49,802 nt of DNA from positions 1 to 49,802 of the IMG/VR virus record IMGVR_UViG_3300028802_000022; one strand, 5' to 3'. Of the stretch, positions 21,073 to 30,175 are shown one piece after another. The DNA is from a virus. Numbering within the stretch: position 1 is the stretch's first letter; each line of letters opens with the position of its first letter. A program made the translations under genes and the position numbers. The notes under the pieces are model-generated. The model saw only the letters and a list, made by a program, of their open reading frames with translations, did no database searches and was not told the origin of the DNA.

Positions 21073-21299
21073 TGCCAACAGTTCCTCTTTCGTCAGGCAC
21101 TAGAGCACAGCTCGGGGCTCAAGAAGACCAAAAGCCTACTCCTGAGCGACTCTTAATGACCGCAGCCGACATGCATGCTCGGGGACAACTAACCGAGCAT
21201 CCATCTAACTTTGGTAATCCTGGGGCCGATCTGAGGCTCCCATTCGCAGGCGGTGGACGTGGCACAAGACCTACAGGGCCGAAAGGTAAGCGACGCTGA
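21072..21299 (+). CDS. Small basic hypothetical protein
   Basis: 75 aa, TAATG start. Helical middle (PERLLMTAADMHARGQLTEH), Gly-rich basic end (GPKGKRR). Its last 47 nt overlap the start of the portal gene in another frame. Confidence 0.55.
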   Translation: MPTVPLSSGTRAQLGAQEDQKPTPERLLMTAADMHARGQLTEHPSNFGNPGADLRLPFAGGGRGTRPTGPKGKRR

Positions 21300-23010
21300 C
21301 GTCGAGCTCCATCGGCACGTCAACGAACGCTTACTAGGCCTTAGAGTCAATCGTTATTCGTGGTGGGTCCACGCAAGGGAACTCGCTGACTTCCTGCTGC
21401 CCAGAAGGTACAAATGGTTAATCACCCCTAACCAGATGACCCGAGGGTCGCCAATAAACCAACATATCCTCGATTCGACTGGCACCATCGCGGCGAGGAA
21501 CTTAGCATCGGGGATGATGAGTGGAATCTCATCGCCAACACGTCCCTGGTTCCGGCTTAAGATAGGCCGGATTGATTCCACTCAAACATCCCCGATCTCT
21601 TTGTGGCTCGCCGAATGCGAACGGCTGATGATGTTAGTCTTTCAGGAAAGTAATTTCTACAACTCCATTGCAGTGATCTATTTCGATTTGGTTATCTTCG
21701 GCACGGCCGTAATGCTGATCTACGAAGACTTCGACAACGTCATCCATTGCTACAATCCTTGCTTCGGCGAATACTACGTCGATAGCGACGGCAAGTTCCA
21801 GCCAGTGATATTCTTCCGTGAATTTACCATGACGATCGCTCAAGTCGTCGATCAATTCGGCCGAGAGAACTGTTCAACGAACGTCCAGAGGCTTTACGAC
21901 GAAGGCAAAGCTGGCCTAACTCGAGAGATCATTGTCGCTCATGCGATTGAGCCTAATACCGACAATCGAAAGTTCGGCATCCCAGCGAGGTTCAAGTATC
22001 GAGAAGTCTACTGGGAATGGGGCGGATCGGCCTCGCCACAAGGAGGGATTAGTGGAACTCCAGGGTTTCTTCGCAAGCGAGGATTCCACGAAGCTCCACA
22101 CATCGCTGTTAGATGGGACCTTGTTAGTAACGATGCATACGGCCGAAGCCCTGGTATGGACGCTTTGCCGGATATCAAACAGCTTCAACAGGAAGTTCGA
22201 AGAAAAGCTCAAGCAATTGATAAGTCAGTCAATCCTCCAATGGTAGCAGACATCCAACTCAAGAACCAGCCCGCGAGTCTCTTACCTGGAGGAACCACTT
22301 ACATCGCAGGAATGATGCAAACTGGCAACGCTGGCTTCGCCCCGGTCTATGGAAATTGGCGTCCAGGCATCGCCGAAATCTCTGAAGACCTTAACGAGAT
22401 TCGGGCCAGGATCAAGACCATCTTCTTTAACGATCTATTCCAAGTAATCTCTCAATTCCAGACTCGCTCGAACGTTTCTGCTACGGAGATCGACGCTCGG
22501 CGCAGCGAAGCCATGGTCATGATTGGCCCAGTTCTAGAAAGGATCCAATATGAACTACTCGACCCAATCATCGACAGAACCTTCTCAGTTATGTCTAGAG
22601 CTGGGGTCTTGCCACCACCCCCGGAGGAAATCGCAGGACAGAATATTGACATTGAGTATGTTTCTATGCTCCTTACCGCCCAACTCGCCTCAGCAACCAG
22701 CGGTATTGAAAGAACTCTCCAACTCGTTGGGGGCTTGGTCGGAGTCGATCCCGGAGTTATGGACAACATCGACGTAGACTTCGCAGTCCAGAAATACTCG
22801 AATCTAATGAACAACGACCCGAAACTGATCCGAAGCCCAGAGGCCCTTAAGCAAATGCGGGATCAGCGGGCTCAGCAGGCTGCTCAACAGCAACAAGCAG
22901 CGCAAGCCGAGCAAGCTTCGAAGATGGCCCAAGGGGCGAAGACCCTAAGCGAAACAGACGTCGGTGGCGGTCAGAATGCCATGGCTGCTATGGTCGGAGG
23001 CGGGCCATGA
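21253..23010 (+). CDS. Portal (head-to-tail connector) protein
   Basis: 585 aa, GTG start with AGG-like SD. NRYSWWVHARELADFLLPRR, then STGTIAARNLASGMMSGISS and PTRPWFRL are the conserved N-terminal features of T7-type head-tail connectors (Head-tail_con family). SPGMDALPDIKQLQQEVRRK is the clip/stem region and the C terminus is Gln/Ala-rich. It forms the dodecameric vertex used in packaging and ejection. Confidence 0.92.
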   Translation: MDVAQDLQGRKVSDADVELHRHVNERLLGLRVNRYSWWVHARELADFLLPRRYKWLITPNQMTRGSPINQHILDSTGTIAARNLASGMMSGISSPTRPWFRLKIGRIDSTQTSPISLWLAECERLMMLVFQESNFYNSIAVIYFDLVIFGTAVMLIYEDFDNVIHCYNPCFGEYYVDSDGKFQPVIFFREFTMTIAQVVDQFGRENCSTNVQRLYDEGKAGLTREIIVAHAIEPNTDNRKFGIPARFKYREVYWEWGGSASPQGGISGTPGFLRKRGFHEAPHIAVRWDLVSNDAYGRSPGMDALPDIKQLQQEVRRKAQAIDKSVNPPMVADIQLKNQPASLLPGGTTYIAGMMQTGNAGFAPVYGNWRPGIAEISEDLNEIRARIKTIFFNDLFQVISQFQTRSNVSATEIDARRSEAMVMIGPVLERIQYELLDPIIDRTFSVMSRAGVLPPPPEEIAGQNIDIEYVSMLLTAQLASATSGIERTLQLVGGLVGVDPGVMDNIDVDFAVQKYSNLMNNDPKLIRSPEALKQMRDQRAQQAAQQQQAAQAEQASKMAQGAKTLSETDVGGGQNAMAAMVGGGP

Positions 23011-23231
23011 TAAGACAGCCAGAAATAGTCTCAGTTAGATTGACTGAACTCGAGCTTCTATTCCTTGATGCTATTTGTACAAAGAACAATCTCAACCGAC
23101 ACGAATATGTCCGGTCGATTGTGATAGATGCTCTGATAGAGGATGGTTACGATGCCTTACGATGCAGGGAATCGGAAGGACGTGAAGGAAGCAGAGAAAA
23201 CCGCAAAACTTGCGGAGCAACAACGTCGTGA
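23007..23231 (+). CDS. Ribbon-helix-helix protein
   Basis: 74 aa, ATGA coupled to the portal gene. VSVRLTELELLFLDAICTKN followed by NRHEYVRSIVIDALIEDGY is a clear strand-helix-helix RHH fold. The C-terminal 25 residues are overprinted by the next gene. A DNA-binding regulator inside the head cluster is unusual. Confidence 0.65.
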   Translation: MIRQPEIVSVRLTELELLFLDAICTKNNLNRHEYVRSIVIDALIEDGYDALRCRESEGREGSRENRKTCGATTS

Positions 23232-23589
23232 GATCGTCACAGGAATTATGTCAGTTGCCCCCGGCCGATCGTGGATGTGCGACATCCTCGAGTCTTGTCA
23301 TATCTTCGCGACTTCCTATAACGACATCGGCTTTCGGATGGCGTTCATGGAAGGTCAGCGAGAAGTGGGAATCAGGCTCCTCACGGATATCATGGGAGCC
23401 TGTCCAGATCAATATGTTCTAATGATGAGGGAACGAAATGAGCGAAACGCAGCCCACGACGCCAGAAGGAGTCGCAAGGACACCGACGGGCGAGATAGCC
23501 AATCAGGGTCAGACGACGTCATCTGGCACGACTCCCCAGACGTCGACGACGCCGACGGAGACGCCGAGCATAGCGAACCAGCCCGGTGA
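23152..23589 (+). CDS. Bbp19-like structural protein
   Basis: 145 aa from ATG 23152 (MPYDAGNRKDVKEAEK; GAGG 10 nt upstream). GRSWMCDILESCHIFATSYN and MAFMEGQREVGIRLLTDIM match the Bbp19 family of podovirus head proteins. The C-terminal 50 residues are an Arg/Asp-rich tail overprinted by the scaffold gene for 152 nt, so the tail is probably not part of the ancestral fold. Confidence 0.75.
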   Translation: MPYDAGNRKDVKEAEKTAKLAEQQRREIVTGIMSVAPGRSWMCDILESCHIFATSYNDIGFRMAFMEGQREVGIRLLTDIMGACPDQYVLMMRERNERNAAHDARRSRKDTDGRDSQSGSDDVIWHDSPDVDDADGDAEHSEPAR

Positions 23590-24121
23590 GTCCGTCGCGA
23601 ATCAGAAACCGACGACCGAAGGTGGAGCACCAGAAGCCTATGCTACCTGGAACGTTCCTGAAGGTTTTCAACTGGACGAAAGCGTTTCTAAAGAGATTGG
23701 TGGACTCTTCAAAGGGATGAACCTTTCCCAAGAGCAAGGCCAGAAGCTTGTTGACTTCTATACAGCCAAGACTGCCGAGTCGGCCAATCAGCCTTATCAG
23801 GTCTGGCAGGAGACTCAGGAAGCTTGGGTTAAGGAGGTCAAAGCCGATCGAGAGATTGGGCCTCGGCTAAACGAAGTCAAGACTACCATCTCTAAAGCCA
23901 TCGACGGGTTGAACGACCCGAAGCTTGCCAGAGACTTCCGAGAAGCTATGGATTACACAGGCGCTGGGAACAATCCCGCCTTTATCAAAGCTTTCTGGAA
24001 GCTGGCTCAGATGGTAACAGAAGGTGGTCATGTTGCCGGTAGTGGTCCATCGGCAGCAAGCCAGAAGAGAGCTGGGGAAGTGCCCAGTGCTGCCAGAGCT
24101 ATGTACCCTAACCTACCATAA
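23438..24121 (+). CDS. Head scaffolding protein
   Basis: 227 aa; GAGGGA SD in the previous gene. N-terminal 65 residues are Thr/Pro/Gln-rich and disordered, then an EGFQLDESVSKEIGGLFKGM and LSQEQGQKLVDFYTAKTAES segment and a helical C terminus typical of capsid scaffolds. Directly before the major capsid gene, as expected. Confidence 0.78.
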   Translation: MSETQPTTPEGVARTPTGEIANQGQTTSSGTTPQTSTTPTETPSIANQPGESVANQKPTTEGGAPEAYATWNVPEGFQLDESVSKEIGGLFKGMNLSQEQGQKLVDFYTAKTAESANQPYQVWQETQEAWVKEVKADREIGPRLNEVKTTISKAIDGLNDPKLARDFREAMDYTGAGNNPAFIKAFWKLAQMVTEGGHVAGSGPSAASQKRAGEVPSAARAMYPNLP

Positions 24122-24199
24122 GCCCAGCCACAGACCGTGGATGAATCGAGATGGGTGATTGGCCACAAAGGAGTTAAACCGACTGTTTAGGAGGCCATC

Positions 24200-25243
24200 A
24201 TGGCCACAATTGGGGCAACTGCCCTAACCTACGCTGACTGGGCTAAGCGAATGGACGACGGTTATCACGTAGCCGTTATCATCGAGCTACTCAGTCAAAC
24301 TAACGAGATTCTCGATGATATGCTCGTGGTCGAAGGCAACCTACCCACCGGACACAAGACAACGGTCCGAACTGGTCTGCCTCAAGCAACGTGGCGTCTA
24401 CTCAATACAGGCGTCCCGAACGCTAAGTCGACTACAGCTCAGATTGTTGATACATGCGGAAACCTCGAAACCTATTCCGTTATCGACAAAGATGTGGCTG
24501 ATCTCAATGGCAATACTGCTGACTTTAGACTTTCTGAGGTCAAAGCCTTCCTTGAGGGGATGAGTCAGCAGGTCGCCGCTACCCTGATCTATGGGAATCA
24601 GTTCATCAATCCAGAACGGTTTTCTGGCCTTGCCCCTAGGTATTCTACGAAGAATGCCGCTCTATCCCAGACCGCAGCCAACGTACTTGACGGTGGCGGT
24701 CTAGCATCCACGAATACAAGTCTTTGGATTGTGGTCTGGGGCCCTGATACCTACCATGCAACATTCCCCAAGGGCAAGGTAACTGGCCTTCAACATAGGG
24801 ACATGGGCGAGTGGCCCGTGCAAGATGGTGGTGGAAACACCTATCAAGCCTATCGAGATCACTTCAAATGGGAAATCGGACTCGTTGCCCGAGACTGGCG
24901 TTACGCAGTCAGGATCGCCAACATTGACATCACCCAGCTTTCTGGTGTCAATGCAGCCAATCTCATTAACCTGCTCGTGCGCGGCTTGTACCGTCTCCCG
25001 ACAGCTCCAGCAGGTGCTACAACGATCCAAACTTCGGACACCCCTGAGGTTAGGGCAAATATGGGTCGAACCGTTATCTACTGCAACCGTGTCATCCGGA
25101 CGTACCTCGACCTCCAAGCGATGAACAAAACCAACGTACTTCTCCGGATTGAGGAGTTCGATGGCAAGCCCGTCACTACCTTCAGGAGCATTCCTGTTAG
25201 GACCTGTGATGCGATCCTCAACAATGAAGCACAGGTGGTGTAA
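24200..25243 (+). CDS. Major capsid protein
   Basis: 347 aa; TAGGAGG 7 nt before ATG, the strongest SD in the head cluster. TALTYADWAKRMDDGY, LPTGHKTTVRTGLPQATWRL and NPERFSGLAPRY are typical of podovirus capsid proteins of the BPP-1-like type with an HK97 fold. Neighbouring scaffold and cement genes support this. Confidence 0.9.
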   Translation: MATIGATALTYADWAKRMDDGYHVAVIIELLSQTNEILDDMLVVEGNLPTGHKTTVRTGLPQATWRLLNTGVPNAKSTTAQIVDTCGNLETYSVIDKDVADLNGNTADFRLSEVKAFLEGMSQQVAATLIYGNQFINPERFSGLAPRYSTKNAALSQTAANVLDGGGLASTNTSLWIVVWGPDTYHATFPKGKVTGLQHRDMGEWPVQDGGGNTYQAYRDHFKWEIGLVARDWRYAVRIANIDITQLSGVNAANLINLLVRGLYRLPTAPAGATTIQTSDTPEVRANMGRTVIYCNRVIRTYLDLQAMNKTNVLLRIEEFDGKPVTTFRSIPVRTCDAILNNEAQVV

Positions 25244-25245
25244 TC

Positions 25246-25767
25246 ATGATTCTCGACGGTCTACTCCAATTCAGTGGCCCCACAGGCGATGCACCGACGG
25301 CTACTGGCGTTTCCACAAACATCATCGACTTGCACATGGCTGGCATTCCTGTCCTGGCTTCTGGGCAAGGCGCTAGAGATATGGGCATCGGCGATGATCC
25401 GGCCCTCAAACTCTTGGTTCTCGTTACCACAGCTTTCACAGGTCTGACTAGCCTTGCCGTAGCCCTTCAAGGGGCTGTCGACAATGGCGCAGGGTTGCCT
25501 GCGGCGTTTACAACGTGGTGGACAGGTCCTGCCGTTGCCTTGGCTAGTTTGACAGCGGGCGCACGGCTATACGACATGGATATGCCTCGGCCTCCTGCCG
25601 GTGTAGCCGTGCCCCGCTTCCTTCAGATGTCCTATACTATCGCTGGTACAGGCACTGGTGGAGTCATCAAAGCCTACATTGTCATCGATCGCCACGATCA
25701 GATGTACAATTCAACCAACAACGCAATCCATGGCGGATACCCCGCCGGGATCGTTATCACTAACTAA
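25246..25767 (+). CDS. Bbp16-like capsid cement protein
   Basis: 173 aa. MILDGLLQFSG, then STNIIDLHMAG and ARDMGIGDDPALKLLVLVTT match the Bbp16 family that stabilises BPP-1-type capsids. Starts 2 nt after the capsid gene. Confidence 0.82.
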   Translation: MILDGLLQFSGPTGDAPTATGVSTNIIDLHMAGIPVLASGQGARDMGIGDDPALKLLVLVTTAFTGLTSLAVALQGAVDNGAGLPAAFTTWWTGPAVALASLTAGARLYDMDMPRPPAGVAVPRFLQMSYTIAGTGTGGVIKAYIVIDRHDQMYNSTNNAIHGGYPAGIVITN

Positions 25768-25777
25768 GGAGGCACCG

Positions 25778-26200
25778 ATGCGCAAGTTCCTATCCGCCGC
25801 ATGTCTAGGGCTTGCGCTGGCTGGGTCAGTGGGTAACGCACCGCTGGCCCAGCCTGTCGGCCCTCCGAATGAGATCCAATGCAACAGGGTCAACAACAGT
25901 TCCTCTGGAGCAACCACCAGCACTGCGGTAGCGGCAATAACAGGTCGGTTGATTTCTGTCTGCGGCTATAGCGCTTCTGCTGGAGCAGCAGCCGGGACCT
26001 TCCAGTTGATCACTGGGCAAGGTGCAACTTGTGGCACTCAAACAGCAACTATAACGCCAGTGGTGCCACTTCCAATAAATGGGACTGTAGTTGACCATAC
26101 CTCAGCTGCTTGGGTTACATTGCCATCTTTAGGCAATCTCTGTGTAGCAATAACTGGAACTGGGCCAGTAAGCTACAATATCTATTACTCACAGTTCTAG
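25778..26200 (+). CDS. Sec-secreted protein with four cysteines
   Basis: 140 aa from ATG 25778 with AAGGAGG 5 nt upstream. A clear signal peptide: basic MRK, hydrophobic FLSAACLGLALAGSVG, likely cleavage after APLA. The mature part is Thr/Gly-rich beta with four Cys (CNRV, CGYS, CGTQ, CVAI), consistent with disulfides formed in the periplasm. It sits between capsid cement and tail genes, where cytosolic virion proteins are expected. It may remodel the cell surface, block receptors or be a late envelope factor; no family recognised. Confidence 0.72.
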   Translation: MRKFLSAACLGLALAGSVGNAPLAQPVGPPNEIQCNRVNNSSSGATTSTAVAAITGRLISVCGYSASAGAAAGTFQLITGQGATCGTQTATITPVVPLPINGTVVDHTSAAWVTLPSLGNLCVAITGTGPVSYNIYYSQF

Positions 26201-26209
26201 GAGGCCTTA

Positions 26210-26452
26210 ATGGCTAGATTTAGTTCAACTGTTGCATTCGTCGTTGGTGGCAAACGGTACAAGGCCGGAACGACTTTCTGTGACACTAAAGCCAATCAAC
26301 TCGCTGGCGATATCATCTGGGCAGGAATGAGTACTACGAGTATGTCCCCAGGACTCGTCCCTCTTGATGGCACTGCAACGACAATGAAAGCCGGTTCGGT
26401 CCATGCGGGCAAGACCACCGTCATTGACGGAGCTAACTCAATAGAAGGATAA
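26210..26452 (+). CDS. Small beta-rich virion-region protein
   Basis: 80 aa, TAGGAGG before ATG. STVAFVVGGKRYKAGTTFCD, then Ser/Thr-Gly-rich turns. May decorate the head or adapt the tail. Unrecognised. Confidence 0.6.
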   Translation: MARFSSTVAFVVGGKRYKAGTTFCDTKANQLAGDIIWAGMSTTSMSPGLVPLDGTATTMKAGSVHAGKTTVIDGANSIEG

Positions 26453-26456
26453 AGCC

Positions 26457-26993
26457 ATGGCTAGATGGAGACTTACTGACTCTCATTACCTTGCTGTCGA
26501 AGGCACGGAATGGGAGTACAAGGAACAGAATCGTGAGACTGGGAGGCAAGCTAGAAAGGTCTATGAAGTACCGATGTATCTTAACCCTAAGGATAATGCT
26601 GATTGGAATTATCCTAGGGATGAAGCCATCATTGTTTCGAATAAGTTTGATCCTGCTCATCCGAGGGACATCGTATTCAGAGGCACGCCTACGCCTGATA
26701 TGGAACCTTTGGATGATGAAGCGCACGCTATCTCTGATGCGGAACGGAAGAACTGGATTCATCCAATCGAAGCCTTGAATATGACCTATTCAGAGTCTCG
26801 GCTAAGCGAGTTCGAGCGAGGCATCGCAGAACTCCTGGCCAAAGGCGTTCCAAAGATGACCCATGCCCCACAGACAACGTCTCTTTCAGGGATCGATCCT
26901 GAAGCCTTTGATAAGCTTCAGCAGCAGGTCGCTACTCTTATGGAACGTAATGCAGAACTAGAGAAAGCTACCAAGACAGTAAGGCGACTCTAA
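26457..26993 (+). CDS. Structural-region protein
   Basis: 178 aa. N-terminal WRLTDSHYLAVEGTEWEYKE, with VPMYLNPKDNADWNYP and DIVFRGTPTPDMEPLDDEA, is a conserved pattern near capsid genes of podoviruses. A C-terminal coiled coil (AFDKLQQQVATLMERNAELE) ends KTVRRL. Probably a virion protein. Confidence 0.65.
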   Translation: MARWRLTDSHYLAVEGTEWEYKEQNRETGRQARKVYEVPMYLNPKDNADWNYPRDEAIIVSNKFDPAHPRDIVFRGTPTPDMEPLDDEAHAISDAERKNWIHPIEALNMTYSESRLSEFERGIAELLAKGVPKMTHAPQTTSLSGIDPEAFDKLQQQVATLMERNAELEKATKTVRRL

Positions 26994-29569
26994 TGAATAC
27001 GATCGTCGACACCGACAAGAGCGGCCATGGCTTTCAGAAGCAGAAGGTTTGGCTTGGGCCGAGTCTTGGTTGGTCAGAAGAGTACGTTCAGCCATCAAGC
27101 TTGATCACTACTCCTGGCACCTATCTTGTACAGCCAGGTGATGGCATACTCCTTGTCGATGTCGCCGGTCCTATAACTATCCAACTTCCAGATGTCAGGC
27201 TGTGGTTTCAGCAGCCTGCTACACAGCCTGCAACTGGATGGAATAGGCAACTTTGTATCAAAGACTTCGGCGGAGGGGCCCAAGCAAACAACATTGTCGT
27301 TCAGCCATTTGGTGGACAAAGGATCGATAAGAACCTTGGCCCAGTTGCGATCACTGTAAACAATGCTATCTTTCTGTTAGTTCCTAACGTCGACTTAACT
27401 GGTTGGGTTATTGCAGCTGGAACTACCACTGTTCAATTGCCAGTAGGAACATTCCTGCCTGTACATAATCCACGTGCGACGGGAGTATTAACAGTAGGCG
27501 ATCCTGGCGGTGACATCGCTGCCATTCAAGGACTTGCGGCTGGGCAACAGGGTGTGATCTATGGTGTCGATGCTGCCAGTGCTGATGATGCTGTAAACAT
27601 CCATCTGATTCCAAAGGGTTTTGGTGGCACTCTTCTATATTCCAATGATTCATTACAGATGCAGATCTCTGGACCGGCCAACGCTACTGAGTATCTCGTA
27701 GTCTCTGGTGCAAATGGCCTTGATGACCCACTTATCGCCAATGCCTCTGGTCAAGCAATCCGTATGTCCAGTGAAATCCTTGTTGGTCCATCTGGAGGAA
27801 ACTTCGCTGGACTTCAAGGAAGTCCCGCAGGTGCGCAGTCTGTAGCGGTGAGGGCTGATAGTGTTGCCAATCCAGATGCTGATATCAACATCACCTTAGT
27901 TCCCAAGGGAATCGGCGGGTGTGCTTTCTGGTCGAGTGGTTCGTTGCAGGCATTTGTTAGTGGGCCAGCAGCAACGACACGCTACATTCAGATGTCAGGT
28001 TCGGTTAGTGGAAATCCACTGATCCAAGCAGCCTTCGGCGGTGTGATTGAGATTCCTAACCTTAACATGACTGGAGTTCCAACAGCACCTACAGCTGCGC
28101 CTGGAACGAACACGACTCAGGTTGCGACCACAGCATTTGCCTTAGCCAACAGCGTATCCCTCAGTGGCAATAACACTTTCACTGGCATAAATCAGTTCAA
28201 TGGCCAAACCTTTGCAGTAACTCTACCCATAACCGACTCCGGTGCAGGCGTTGCAACAACTGAGTTTGTTCAAGAGCTGCTATTAGCCAATGCGCCACCA
28301 ATAAACGCACAGTACATAACATCGGCTGCAAATGTCGACTTGACCGCTGAGCGTGTTCTAACAAATACAGCGACAATCACTTGGGACTTCACGACGCCTG
28401 GGCAAGCTAAAGCCAATTCTGTTGGTGGTGGCAGTGGCAACGTCAGTAATTCTGGCACACCGACAATTGGGCAATATGGAAAATGGGTAACTGCGACGAC
28501 GATTCAAGGCGTTGCTCCTGCCACAGTGCTGAGTGATATTGGTGCGCAGCCGCTCGACGCTGATCTGACTGCCCTTGCAGCACTTAGTGGCACTAACACA
28601 ATCTATTACCGTTCGGCGGCTAATGTATGGTCGCCTGTTACATTCAGTGGCTTGACGTTTAGTGGTGGTGTGCTTACCGCGACGGCTTCTGGCGGTGATG
28701 TATTCCTAGCCAATGCCAATATCTTTACCAACACCAATACGTTTCAGGGTGGTGGGACGACGATACAGGGTTTAACTGGTGGTAACGCCAGTGTCGCCTT
28801 GCAGAACTTCCAGGCTGGTACAGGATCGCCTCAGGTTAATCAACAGCACAGCCGTGGCACGACGTTAGGTTCTCACGTTGTCCTCAATGCTGCTGATCAG
28901 CTTGGGCAGAACAATTTCAAAGGCAGCGACGGCAGTGCTTTTGTCTTCGGCGCAAGTATTCAGGTTTTTTGCGAGTCAGCGCCAACGGCTGGTCATGTTC
29001 CGAGCTATATGACTTTTTCCACTGACAATGGAACAGCTTTCGCAGAACGTATTCGTCTGAACGCTAATGGTACCTTCAGTCCACTTACTGTGCAGCCAAC
29101 TGGTTCTGATGGCATACAGCTAACTGGAGTTGCAGGAAACGCTCGACTTGTTGCGACGGGCGCCTCCGCTGATATTGGTATGCAACGTACAACCAAAGGC
29201 ATAGGGGCGCATTACTTCTACACAGCTAATTTCGTCAACCTGCAAGCTTCAATCATTAATCAGGCCGTAGCTGGGTATGTTCAAATCGGTGGTGGCGACG
29301 GTGGTGTTAACCTTGCATTGGCGGGCGGTGCCTCTGGTAACAGATTAGGAGTTCAAAATTCCAATTTACTCGGCACAGCACGACTTCAAACCTACGCTGT
29401 TGCGGCTTTGCCAACAGGCTCTGTGGGCGATTTGGCCTATTGCAATAACTGTCGTGTCTTCAACGGTGCGGGTGTGCAAGAAGGCGCAGGGGCAGGCACA
29501 GGTGGTCTTGTCACCCATAACGGAACGGCGTGGAAGATTGCTGGAACCAACGTTACGGCAGTGGCATAA
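26993..29569 (+). CDS. Modular tail fiber / receptor-binding protein
   Basis: 858 aa, TAATG start. N-terminal 150 residues attach to the tail. Two tandem units of about 85-90 residues follow (motifs NIHLIPKGFGGTLLYSNDSL and NITLVPKGIGGCAFWSSGSL, each before SGPA...YI/YL...SG), then fiber linkers (APTAAPGTNTTQVATTAFAL, LPITDSGAGVATTEF). A domain with RGTTLGSHVVLNAADQLGQN and DGSAFVFGASIQVFCE is widespread in phage fibers. The C-terminal tip ends VTHNGTAWKIAGTNVTAVA. A trimeric beta-rich host-recognition fiber is inferred. Confidence 0.8.
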   Translation: MNTIVDTDKSGHGFQKQKVWLGPSLGWSEEYVQPSSLITTPGTYLVQPGDGILLVDVAGPITIQLPDVRLWFQQPATQPATGWNRQLCIKDFGGGAQANNIVVQPFGGQRIDKNLGPVAITVNNAIFLLVPNVDLTGWVIAAGTTTVQLPVGTFLPVHNPRATGVLTVGDPGGDIAAIQGLAAGQQGVIYGVDAASADDAVNIHLIPKGFGGTLLYSNDSLQMQISGPANATEYLVVSGANGLDDPLIANASGQAIRMSSEILVGPSGGNFAGLQGSPAGAQSVAVRADSVANPDADINITLVPKGIGGCAFWSSGSLQAFVSGPAATTRYIQMSGSVSGNPLIQAAFGGVIEIPNLNMTGVPTAPTAAPGTNTTQVATTAFALANSVSLSGNNTFTGINQFNGQTFAVTLPITDSGAGVATTEFVQELLLANAPPINAQYITSAANVDLTAERVLTNTATITWDFTTPGQAKANSVGGGSGNVSNSGTPTIGQYGKWVTATTIQGVAPATVLSDIGAQPLDADLTALAALSGTNTIYYRSAANVWSPVTFSGLTFSGGVLTATASGGDVFLANANIFTNTNTFQGGGTTIQGLTGGNASVALQNFQAGTGSPQVNQQHSRGTTLGSHVVLNAADQLGQNNFKGSDGSAFVFGASIQVFCESAPTAGHVPSYMTFSTDNGTAFAERIRLNANGTFSPLTVQPTGSDGIQLTGVAGNARLVATGASADIGMQRTTKGIGAHYFYTANFVNLQASIINQAVAGYVQIGGGDGGVNLALAGGASGNRLGVQNSNLLGTARLQTYAVAALPTGSVGDLAYCNNCRVFNGAGVQEGAGAGTGGLVTHNGTAWKIAGTNVTAVA

Positions 29570-29580
29570 AGGAAACTGGT

Positions 29581-30006
29581 ATGACAGTCAGCACCACTTC
29601 TTTCAAGGCCGTGTACGATGGGAATGGTTCGCAGACGATCTGGGGCTTTTCATTTGCTTGTCCAGATACAAAGAGTATCGTTGTAACTATTAAAGACACC
29701 ACTAGTGGTGGTATACTTGTGATACCACCTGGAGGATTTGCTGTTTCATTGAACCCTCCACTTGGTGCAAATCCAACTCCGGTTGGTGGCACTGTTACCT
29801 ATCCATTGTCTGGCGCACCACTTGCTGTTGGATTTCAGATATCAATAGTTAGAAGCTTAGCATTCATACAGCCAGTTTCGTTGGCTAATCAGAGTATCAT
29901 CTATCCCGCTGTAGTCGAAAAGGCCCTTGACTATCTGACCATGCTCATTCAAGAGGGCCAACCACTACTTATCCCAACACCATTCGAGGAGGGTGACGAT
30001 GCCTAG
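29581..30006 (+). CDS. T7 gp17-N-terminal-like tail fiber adaptor
   Basis: 141 aa from ATG 29581 (AAGGA 9 nt upstream). The first 60 residues read SFKAVYDGNGSQTIWGFSFA, CPDTKSIVVTIKD, like the N-terminal domain with which T7-type fibers bind the tail. Here it is a separate short protein without a fiber shaft, so it probably adapts another fiber to the tail. Confidence 0.65.
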   Translation: MTVSTTSFKAVYDGNGSQTIWGFSFACPDTKSIVVTIKDTTSGGILVIPPGGFAVSLNPPLGANPTPVGGTVTYPLSGAPLAVGFQISIVRSLAFIQPVSLANQSIIYPAVVEKALDYLTMLIQEGQPLLIPTPFEEGDDA

Positions 30007-30175
30007 TTCATCCCCAAAGCAAGCCAGAACAATGGCAGGTGCTGCGCATGACCCAAAGTTCGCTAAGAAGGTTGGGATCCCACAGAGTGTTGCCAAAGAG
30101 TTCAACCAAGCCGACAAGCGAACCGGGATCCTTCGAAAGAAGAAGCAGTCAAATAGGACCGGGGACAATGACTGA
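29999..30175 (+). CDS. Conserved small basic phage protein
   Basis: 58 aa from ATG 29999. PSSSPKQARTMAGAAHDPKF, AKKVGIPQSVAKEFNQADK is a widespread small phage protein next to tail genes. Overlaps the previous gene by 8 nt. Function unknown. Confidence 0.75.
   Translation: MPSSSPKQARTMAGAAHDPKFAKKVGIPQSVAKEFNQADKRTGILRKKKQSNRTGDND

Noticed and set aside
26993-29569. Diversity-generating retroelement target in the tail fiber
   Set aside because: The BPP-1-like head genes prompted a search, but no reverse transcriptase, accessory protein or template repeat was seen.
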